Shown in pieces: positions 1 to 5,164 of a stretch of DNA of 5,164 bases. The stretch is taken from assembly GCA_029941985.1 (NCBI GenBank), contig JAPYTV010000061.1, positions 1-5,164 of the forward strand, given 5' to 3'. The stretch comes from Candidatus Pelagibacter sp. GTDB taxonomy: Bacteria; Pseudomonadota; Alphaproteobacteria; Pelagibacterales; Pelagibacteraceae. The number at the start of each line of letters is the position of its first letter. The first letter of the stretch is position 1. A model generated the notes under the pieces. The model saw only the letters and a program-made list of their open reading frames with translations. It did no database searches and was not told where the DNA came from. A program made the translations under genes and the position numbers.

Positions 1-189
1 AATGTTTTAGTTGAAAATCAAATGAAAGATAAAGTAAAGTTATTTGGCAGAACAGAGCACATGACATCAGTAATATTTGACGGTAATATAGAAAATATTG
101 GAAAAATTGTAGAAGTAGAAATTAATGGTAGCAGTCAAACTAGCTTATTTGGAAAAATAAAAGAAAACTATAACCAAAAGGTAGCCTAA
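1..189 (+). CDS. miaB: tRNA-2-methylthio-N6-dimethylallyladenosine synthase MiaB, C-terminal fragment
   Basis: This is the last 62 codons of a gene cut by the left window edge, ending in TAA at 187-189. The visible protein reads NVLVENQMKDKVKLFGRTEH, then MTSVIFDG, then a short basic stretch and SLFGKI close to the end. This pattern (VLVE, LFGR, then a beta-rich segment ending in SLFG) is the C-terminal TRAM RNA-binding domain of MiaB. MiaB is the radical-SAM iron-sulphur enzyme that adds a methylthio group to i6A37 of tRNAs reading UNN codons. The radical-SAM and cluster-binding parts lie outside the window, so catalysis cannot be checked here. The call rests on the TRAM sequence and on the neighbour phoH, which follows miaB in most alphaproteobacteria. 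A related methylthiotransferase (RimO, MtaB) is the alternative but fits the context less well. Confidence 0.87.
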   Translation, partial: NVLVENQMKDKVKLFGRTEHMTSVIFDGNIENIGKIVEVEINGSSQTSLFGKIKENYNQKVA

Positions 190-192
190 AAA

Positions 193-1200
193 TTGAAGAA
201 TAGACAACTAAAAAAAATAAATTCAATTTTAAAATTTGTTTACTCTGATAATAATTCATTGAGTGTAATTTTCCATGACAATAATCTGCTTATGGGAGTT
301 GTTGGAGAATTTAATGAAAATTTAAAAGAATTAGAAAAAATTACTAATACAAGTTTATATTCTCGTGGAAATTCTATTCTAATAAAATCAAGTAAAGAAA
401 AAAATGAAATTACCAAAAATGCTATTCAATTTTTAGCTGATCAATTTATTAATAATGGTAGTATTGAAAAAAAAGATATAATTTCATCCATAAATAAATT
501 TATGATTGAAGAAAAAGCTAAAGGAAAAAATCAAAATATTTCTGATATCATTAAGACTCCAAAAAAATCTGTCATACCAAGATCTGAACGACAAAAAGAA
601 TATGTTAGAGCACTAAGACAAAGCGATATTACAATTTCTGCTGGACCAGCGGGAACAGGCAAAACATTCTTAGCAGTTGCTGTAGGGCTTACAATGTTAC
701 TGGATAAAAAAATAGAAAGAATTATTTTATCAAGACCAGCTGTTGAAGCCGGTGAACGTCTTGGATTTCTTCCTGGTGATATGAAGGAAAAAGTAGATCC
801 ATATTTAAGACCTTTATATGATTCACTTTATGATCTTTTTGACTTTGAAAAGATTCAAAGAATGATTGAGATTGGAGATATTGAAATCGCACCTTTAGCT
901 TTTATGAGAGGAAGAACTTTAAAAAATTCTTTTGCCATTTTGGACGAAGCTCAAAACGCAACTGATACACAGATTAAAATGTTTTTAACACGTCTTGGTG
1001 AAAATTCAAAAATAGTAATTAATGGAGACCCTTCTCAAATTGATCTACCTAATAAAAATATGTCTGGATTAAATAAATCAAAAAAATTATTAGGGAATTT
1101 AAACGAAATTTCGGTTGTAGATTTTGACCATTCTGATGTAGTTAGACACCCTTTAGTTTCTAAGATTGTAAAGGCTTATTCAGATAAAGAAAATGATTAG
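193..1200 (+). CDS. phoH: PhoH family ATPase (YbeZ-type)
   Basis: A 335-residue protein of usual length for the PhoH/YbeZ family. Residues about 28-70 form the family N-terminal domain (DNNLLMGVVGEFNENLKELE, then SRGNSILIK), followed by a lysine-rich linker. The P-loop ATPase domain runs from about 125: SERQKEYV, Walker A GPAGTGKT at 151-158, SRPAVEAGERLGFLPGD, and Walker B FAILDEAQNA with D251 and E252. NGDPSQIDLP and a terminal VVRHPLV follow, all characteristic of PhoH. The family is an RNA-associated ATPase or putative helicase; its next-door partner YbeY suggests a shared role in rRNA processing and ribosome quality control, though its exact function is unsettled. The start is TTG at 193, three bases after the miaB stop, with a weak AAAAGG upstream at 176-181. 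The next in-frame starts (TTG 259, ATG 292) would cut into the conserved N-terminal domain. Confidence 0.95.
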   Translation: MKNRQLKKINSILKFVYSDNNSLSVIFHDNNLLMGVVGEFNENLKELEKITNTSLYSRGNSILIKSSKEKNEITKNAIQFLADQFINNGSIEKKDIISSINKFMIEEKAKGKNQNISDIIKTPKKSVIPRSERQKEYVRALRQSDITISAGPAGTGKTFLAVAVGLTMLLDKKIERIILSRPAVEAGERLGFLPGDMKEKVDPYLRPLYDSLYDLFDFEKIQRMIEIGDIEIAPLAFMRGRTLKNSFAILDEAQNATDTQIKMFLTRLGENSKIVINGDPSQIDLPNKNMSGLNKSKKLLGNLNEISVVDFDHSDVVRHPLVSKIVKAYSDKEND

Positions 1201-1654
1201 TATTGATATTATTTCAGATAATAAACTCTGGGATAAGAAGATAAAAAAAACTCATCTTTTTTTTAATACATTAATAAATTTTTTCCCAAAAAAATATAGA
1301 TTTGTTAAAAAAAAAGTAAGCTTATCTGTGTTGCTTTCAAACAATATTAATATTAAAAAATTAAATAAAAAATTTAGAAATAAAAACAAGCCAACTGATG
1401 TTTTATCATTTCCTTCTGAAAAGAAAGTTAATATTAAAAAAAATTCTTATTTAGGAGATATAATTATTAGTTATGAATTTATGAATAAGCCAAAATTTTT
1501 AACTAATTTAGAGTTTAAAAGAAAAGTAACTAAGATTTTTATTCATGGTTTCCTTCATTTATTAGGTCATGATCATATTAAATTAAAAGATTATAAAAAA
1601 ATGCTTAGGCAAGAAGAAAAAATTTATGAATTTATTAATACAAAATTTTTTTAA
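1193..1654 (+). CDS. ybeY: Endoribonuclease YbeY (rRNA maturation factor)
   Basis: A 153-residue protein, normal for this small metalloprotein family. YbeY is a zinc-dependent single-strand endoribonuclease involved in 16S rRNA 3' end maturation and 70S ribosome quality control. The zinc site H118-x3-H122-x5-H128 is seen in HGFLHLLGHDH. The conserved arginine is probably R62 in LNKKFRNKNKPTDVLSFP, and LGDI (87-90) forms the expected central strand. The family more often has GYDH, so H126 here replaces the usual tyrosine next to the ligands; the three ligands themselves are kept. The N-terminal 55 residues are poorly conserved and very lysine-rich. The ATG at 1193 overlaps the end of phoH in the form ATGATTAG (8 bases), which suggests translational coupling; no convincing ribosome binding site is visible. 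Its last 29 bases are shared with the start of lnt. corC, commonly the next gene in alphaproteobacteria, is absent. Confidence 0.93.
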   Translation: MISIDIISDNKLWDKKIKKTHLFFNTLINFFPKKYRFVKKKVSLSVLLSNNINIKKLNKKFRNKNKPTDVLSFPSEKKVNIKKNSYLGDIIISYEFMNKPKFLTNLEFKRKVTKIFIHGFLHLLGHDHIKLKDYKKMLRQEEKIYEFINTKFF

Positions 1655-3191
1655 AAAAAAATTTTCAAACTCTATTTATCTTTTTTTTTTAGGAACAATA
1701 AGTGCATTTAGTTTACCACCTTATAATTATTTTATAATTAACTTTATAACATTTACTTTATTTTTTATTTTTCTTTTTAATAAAAAAAAAAAAACTAATA
1801 AAAATAAATCTTTTTTTAAATATGGCTGGTGCTTTGGTTTTGGGTATTTTTTAAGCAGTTTGTATTGGATATCAATTTCATTAACTTTTGATCAAAGTTT
1901 TAAACTTTTAATACCACTAGCAATAATTTTAGTACCAGCTTTTCTCGCAATATTTTATGGTTTAATTACATATCTATTTTCAATTCTATATTCAAAAAAA
2001 GTAATTAGTTCATTTTTGATATTTTCAATTTTATTTGGTATTATTGAATTAATAAGAGGCTATATTCTCACAGGCTTTCCATGGAATTTAATTGCATTTA
2101 GTTTTTATGAAAATAAAAATTTTATACAAATTTTATCAATTATAGGAACATATTCTTTTAACTTGATTTGTATATCTTTATTTACAAGTCCCGCTTTATT
2201 TATTTTAAGAAATTCTAGAAAGGAAATTGTGGTATGTTTTATCTTTATATTGATCTCTGTTAGTTTTTTAATTTTTGGGACAATAAAAAATAATCAATTT
2301 GATTCAATAAAAAGTGTTGAAAATGATTATACTATTCGAGTAATTTCTTCCGATATTAGTTTGAATAGATTTTATTCAGGTGAAGATGAATTAAAAATAA
2401 TTAATGAATTAATCTCCTTAAGCAAACCAGATAAAAAACAAACTACCATTTTTTTATGGCCTGAAGGAATTATTCCTGACACTTATTTAGGTGATATGAA
2501 GATCTATAAAAATTTATTTTTTGAGAATTTTGGAAGTAATCATTTAATAATTATGGGTATTAACAGGCTAAAAAATAAAAATGGTAAAAATTTATTTTTT
2601 AATTCGATGGCTATATTCGATAGAGAACTTAATTTAATTAATTCCTACAATAAGATAAATTTGGTTCCATTTGGTGAATTTATACCATTTGAGAATTTTT
2701 TAGGATTTATAGGGTTGAGAACTATTACAAATGATTATCAATCATTTTCTAGTGGATCAATTAGAAAGTCTCTAAATATTAAGAATGATAAATTTAATTT
2801 AACTTTACTTCCTCTGATTTGTTATGAAATAATCTATTCAGGTAAATTATTTAAAAATGAAAACTTTGATTATATTATTAACATTTCAGAAGATGGTTGG
2901 TTTGGAGAATCTATAGGACACAAGCAACATTTTGCACACAGTATTTTTAGATCTATTGAAAGTGGAAAGTACATTATAAGATCTGCAAACAATGGAATTT
3001 CAGCTATAATAAATCCTATTGGAGTTATAGAACAAGAAGTAGAATATGGTGCTACTGGCTATATTGATTTTACTGAAAGTAAATCAATGAAACCAACATT
3101 ATTTTCAATACATGGTAATATAATTTTTATAATATTAATTTTATTATATATTTTTTTCATTTTTTCATTTAATAGAATTGAAAATGAGTAA
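1626..3191 (+). CDS. lnt: Apolipoprotein N-acyltransferase
   Basis: A 521-residue inner-membrane protein, close to the usual Lnt length. Lnt adds the third acyl chain, from a phospholipid, to the N-terminal cysteine of diacylated lipoproteins. The N-terminal half has about seven hydrophobic segments (near residues 17-34, 36-52, 67-87, 93-120, 126-146, 166-192, 201-219), including the family-type SAFSLPPYN and GFPWNL. The nitrilase-like periplasmic domain (about 235-490) carries the full triad: E280 in LWPEG, K343 in YNKINLVPFGEF and C399 in LICYEI. It is followed by GWFGESIGHKQHF and RSANNGISAIINPIG, then a C-terminal membrane helix (about 499-516). Where many homologues read NDAWFG, this one has SEDGWFG, which I associate with SAR11-like proteins. 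The ATG at 1626 lies inside ybeY with a weak AGAAG 9 bases upstream (1612-1616); no later start keeps the first membrane segment. The gene is extremely AT-rich and holds long homopolymers. Confidence 0.95.
   Translation: MNLLIQNFFKKKFSNSIYLFFLGTISAFSLPPYNYFIINFITFTLFFIFLFNKKKKTNKNKSFFKYGWCFGFGYFLSSLYWISISLTFDQSFKLLIPLAIILVPAFLAIFYGLITYLFSILYSKKVISSFLIFSILFGIIELIRGYILTGFPWNLIAFSFYENKNFIQILSIIGTYSFNLICISLFTSPALFILRNSRKEIVVCFIFILISVSFLIFGTIKNNQFDSIKSVENDYTIRVISSDISLNRFYSGEDELKIINELISLSKPDKKQTTIFLWPEGIIPDTYLGDMKIYKNLFFENFGSNHLIIMGINRLKNKNGKNLFFNSMAIFDRELNLINSYNKINLVPFGEFIPFENFLGFIGLRTITNDYQSFSSGSIRKSLNIKNDKFNLTLLPLICYEIIYSGKLFKNENFDYIINISEDGWFGESIGHKQHFAHSIFRSIESGKYIIRSANNGISAIINPIGVIEQEVEYGATGYIDFTESKSMKPTLFSIHGNIIFIILILLYIFFIFSFNRIENE
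1646..1794 (+). repeat. Cluster of long A and T homopolymers at the start of lnt
   Basis: Within about 150 bases there are four long runs: T7 at 1646-1652, directly followed by A9 at 1653-1661, T10 at 1681-1690, and A13 at 1782-1794. The T7 run ends ybeY and lies near the start of lnt; the others encode lnt residues, for example the A13 run codes for four lysines and the first base of a threonine codon. The reading frame is intact through all of them. Such runs are prone to polymerase slippage and to sequencing error. Confidence 0.8.
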
Positions 3192-4353
3192 TTTAAAAAA
3201 CTTTTTATTTACCAGTGAATCTGTATCAGAGGGTCACCCAGACAAGGTATCAGATCGCATTTCAGACATGGTGGTAGATAATTATCTTTTAGGAGATCCT
3301 TTTTCTAGAGTAGCTTGTGAAACGCTTACAACTACAAATAAAATTGTACTGGCTGGTGAAGTAAGAGGCCCCGAGATTAAACAAGAGAAATTAATTCAAA
3401 AAGTTAGAGATTGCATTAAAGATATTGGATATGATCAAGAAGGTTTTACTTGGAGAGAAGCAACTAAGATAGAAAGTCATCTTCACTCACAGTCTTCTGA
3501 CATTGCGATGGGAGTAGATTCATCAGGTAACAAAGATGAGGGAGCAGGTGATCAAGGAATAATGTTTGGGTATGCCTGCAATGAAACTGAAGAATTAATG
3601 CCTGCACCAATTCATTATTCTCATAAAATTTTAAAACTTATGGCCGAAGATAGAAAATCTGGGAAATTAAAAAATATTGAACCAGATTCAAAAAGCCAAG
3701 TAACTTTTGAGTATGTTGATGGAAAACCAACAAAAGTTAAGTCAGTTGTAATATCGTCACAACACTCTCCTGATGTAGATCAAGAAAAAGTTAGAGAATT
3801 ATTAAGACCATATATGTTAAAATCAATTCCAGAAAAATTTTTAAAAGATTTTAATGAAGATGAATTATATGTAAATCCCACAGGAAACTTTGTTATAGGA
3901 GGACCAGATGGGGATTGTGGGCTAACAGGAAGAAAAATTATTGTTGATACCTATGGTGGTGCAGCACCACATGGTGGAGGTGCTTTTTCAGGAAAGGATC
4001 CTACAAAAGTAGATAGATCAGCAGCTTATGCAGCAAGATATATTGCAAAAAATATTGTTGCATCAAAAATTGCCGACAAGTGTTTGATCCAGCTAGCTTA
4101 TGTAATAGGGGTTTCAAAACCCTTATCTATTTATGTGGATTTATTTGATAATGATTTAGATAAAAATAAATTTATTTTAGAAAAAATATTAAAAAACTTT
4201 GATTTAAGTCCAAGGGGGATAAGAGAAATGTTAGTTTTAAATAAACCAATTTATGAAAAAACAGCAGCTTATGGCCACTTTGGAAGAATTCCAGAAGACA
4301 ATGGATCATTTTCTTGGGAAAAAACTGATAAAAAAGATATTTTTTCTAAATAG
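3184..4353 (+). CDS. metK: S-adenosylmethionine synthetase
   Basis: From ATG 3184 the protein has 389 residues, normal for MetK. It makes S-adenosylmethionine from methionine and ATP in the cytoplasm, as a tetramer with Mg and K ions. All signatures are present: SVSEGHPDK near the N-terminus (H18, D20, K21), GAGDQGIMFGYA starting at residue 120, GPDGDCGLTGRKIIVDTYGG in the central domain, and GGGAFSGKDPTKVDRSA from 264. The C-terminus (YGHFGR, FSWEKTD) is complete. The start overlaps the last 8 bases of lnt (ATGAGTAA). An in-frame TTG at 3178 would add only two residues, and ATG is preferred. There is no room for a 5' leader, so a SAM riboswitch directly upstream is excluded; expression probably depends on the upstream operon or on an unseen promoter inside lnt. 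Two in-frame stops (TAG at 4351 and 4354) end the gene. Base use is less extreme than in ybeY and lnt, as expected for a highly constrained protein. Confidence 0.98.
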   Translation: MSNLKNFLFTSESVSEGHPDKVSDRISDMVVDNYLLGDPFSRVACETLTTTNKIVLAGEVRGPEIKQEKLIQKVRDCIKDIGYDQEGFTWREATKIESHLHSQSSDIAMGVDSSGNKDEGAGDQGIMFGYACNETEELMPAPIHYSHKILKLMAEDRKSGKLKNIEPDSKSQVTFEYVDGKPTKVKSVVISSQHSPDVDQEKVRELLRPYMLKSIPEKFLKDFNEDELYVNPTGNFVIGGPDGDCGLTGRKIIVDTYGGAAPHGGGAFSGKDPTKVDRSAAYAARYIAKNIVASKIADKCLIQLAYVIGVSKPLSIYVDLFDNDLDKNKFILEKILKNFDLSPRGIREMLVLNKPIYEKTAAYGHFGRIPEDNGSFSWEKTDKKDIFSK

Positions 4354-4359
4354 TAGCTA

Positions 4360-4387
4360 TTGAATTAAAATAAAATCTTTATATATT
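4360..4387 (+). promoter_or_regulatory. Possible sigma-70-type promoter upstream of nusA
   Basis: TTGAAT at 4360-4365 resembles a -35 box (four of six consensus bases) and TATATT at 4382-4387 a -10 box (five of six), separated by 16 bases. Transcription would begin near 4394, just ahead of the hairpin at 4410-4436, giving a short leader for nusA. This is the only real gap in the window, which favours it, but such matches are common by chance in AT-rich DNA. Confidence 0.35.
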
Positions 4388-4409
4388 GCCTTTACATTAT
4401 TGAAATTAC

Positions 4410-4436
4410 AAAATGGGCTTAAGCCCATTTTTTTTT
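4410..4436 (+). terminator. Rho-independent terminator or attenuator hairpin between metK and nusA
   Basis: A perfect nine-base-pair stem, AAAATGGGC paired with GCCCATTTT, closes a TTAA loop at 4419-4422; nine T's (4428-4436) follow, beginning within the 3' arm. This is a textbook intrinsic terminator and stands out in a GC-poor background. It lies 56 bases after the metK stop and only 15 bases before the nusA ATG. It can end the upstream operon, act as a premature terminator in a nusA leader transcript, or both. In proteobacteria a similar conserved hairpin commonly precedes rimP, the usual gene before nusA. An ATG in frame with nusA lies inside the left stem (4413-4415). Confidence 0.88.
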
Positions 4437-4451
4437 GAAGCTAATAAAAAT

Positions 4452-5164
4452 ATGTTAAATAAAAGATCAGATAAATTAGAATTACTTAGAATTGCTGAAG
4501 CGGTAGCTTTGGAAAAATCTATTGATAAAGAATTAATTATAGATTCTATGGAAACTGGAATTGCTAAAGCAGCAAAGTCAAAGTTTGGACAAGATAATGA
4601 GATTAAAGTTTTAATTAACAGAGATAGTGGTGATATTGGAATTTTTAGAAAATTGATAATTGTAGAAGATCCAGAAAATACAAATACAGAAATTAATTTG
4701 CAAGATGCAGTAATATTAAATGAAGAAAATAAAGACAAAAAGATTGGTGATGAAATTTTACAACCATTACCTTCTTTTGACTTTGGAAGAATTGCAGCAC
4801 AAACAGCAAAACAAGTTATTACTTTTAATGTAAGAGAAGCAGAGCGTGAAAAACAATACAATGATTTTATAGATAAAAAAGATTCAATCTTATCTGGCAT
4901 TGTGAAGCGTTTAGAATTTGGAAATATAATAGTTGACTTAGGAAGAACAGAGGCAATTATTCAGAAAAATGAAGTGATTCCTAGAGAAAACATTAAACCG
5001 GGTGATCGAATCAAAGCTTATTGTTACGATGTTAGAAGAGAAACGAGGGGTCAACAAATATTCTTATCAAGAGCTCATCCAAAGTTTATGGAAAAGTTAT
5101 TTGTACAAGAAGTTCCTGAAATTTATGATGGATTAATTGAAATTAAATCATCAGCAAGAGATCC
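4452..5164 (+). CDS. nusA: Transcription termination/antitermination factor NusA, N-terminal part
   Basis: The first 237 codons of a gene cut by the right window edge. NusA binds RNA polymerase and modulates pausing, intrinsic termination and antitermination. Residues 1 to about 130 are the polymerase-binding N-terminal domain (LELLRIAEAVALEKSIDKEL, then IAKAAKSKFG and FGRIAAQTAKQVI). Residues about 144-207 are the S1 RNA-binding domain (SGIVKRLEFGNIIVDLGRTE to IFLSRAHP). KH1 begins at about 212 with FVQEVPEI and breaks off in SSARD. The ATG at 4452 gives the N-terminus expected in alphaproteobacteria. A weak GAAG lies 11 bases upstream. An in-frame ATG at 4413, inside the hairpin stem, would add 13 residues beginning MGLSPFFFEA; I consider it unlikely but cannot exclude it. 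The rimP gene that normally precedes nusA is missing, so nusA directly follows metK and the hairpin. Confidence 0.96.
   Translation, partial: MLNKRSDKLELLRIAEAVALEKSIDKELIIDSMETGIAKAAKSKFGQDNEIKVLINRDSGDIGIFRKLIIVEDPENTNTEINLQDAVILNEENKDKKIGDEILQPLPSFDFGRIAAQTAKQVITFNVREAEREKQYNDFIDKKDSILSGIVKRLEFGNIIVDLGRTEAIIQKNEVIPRENIKPGDRIKAYCYDVRRETRGQQIFLSRAHPKFMEKLFVQEVPEIYDGLIEIKSSARD

Noticed and set aside
2729..2747. Inverted repeat AAATGATT / AATCATTT with a three-base loop, which resembles a small hairpin.
   Set aside because: It lies in the middle of the lnt reading frame, is nearly all A/T and lacks a T-tract, so it is likely a chance repeat.
3130..3184. Possible SAM riboswitch ahead of metK, since SAM riboswitches control methionine genes in related bacteria.
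   Set aside because: The region codes for the C-terminal membrane helix of Lnt, is almost pure A/T, and shows no conserved riboswitch stems.
3956..3970. GC-rich inverted repeat GTGGTGC / GCACCAC inside metK.
   Set aside because: It encodes the highly conserved GGAAPH region of MetK, so protein constraint explains the sequence.
4406..4900. A 164-codon open frame on the minus strand.
   Set aside because: It lies antisense to nusA, whose plus-strand frame gives clear N-terminal and S1 domains. The minus-strand product is serine/leucine-rich with no recognised family, as expected for a shadow frame.
1..5164. Mobile element, CRISPR array, tRNA/rRNA gene or defence system.
   Set aside because: Nearly every base is assigned to housekeeping genes in a known conserved order. 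I found no direct repeat array, transposase, tRNA-like fold or foreign base composition.

Overview
The window is a compact, very AT-rich stretch (GC roughly a quarter to 30 percent by eye) of a bacterial chromosome, with every gene on the plus strand. The order miaB-phoH-ybeY-lnt-metK-nusA is a reduced form of the conserved alphaproteobacterial cluster, which usually runs miaB-phoH-ybeY-corC-lnt-(HTH)-metK-trmB-rimP-nusA. With the AT richness, lysine- and isoleucine-rich proteins and nearly absent spacers, this points to a streamlined alphaproteobacterium of the SAR11/Pelagibacterales kind. That assignment is inferred from gene order and remembered family sequences, not from a search.

Layout: 1-189 is the 3' end of miaB (TRAM domain of the tRNA methylthiotransferase). 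After 3 bases, phoH (193-1200) starts with TTG. ybeY (1193-1654) overlaps phoH by 8 bases, lnt (1626-3191) overlaps ybeY by 29 bases, and metK (3184-4353) overlaps lnt by 8 bases. These genes therefore form one tightly packed, probably co-transcribed and translationally coupled unit. The only real intergenic gap (4354-4451, 98 bases) holds a possible promoter, a perfect hairpin followed by nine T's (terminator or attenuator), and the start of nusA (4452 to the window end, cut at the 3' end).

The genes serve core functions: tRNA modification (MiaB, which uses SAM), a PhoH/YbeZ ATPase and the YbeY endoribonuclease (RNA and ribosome quality control), apolipoprotein N-acyltransferase (last step of lipoprotein maturation), SAM synthetase and the transcription factor NusA. 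All key catalytic motifs are intact. I see no mobile element, CRISPR array, RNA gene or obviously novel system. The most interesting points are the missing corC, trmB and rimP; a leader-like hairpin that now sits directly in front of nusA with an in-frame ATG inside its stem; and long homopolymer tracts within lnt.
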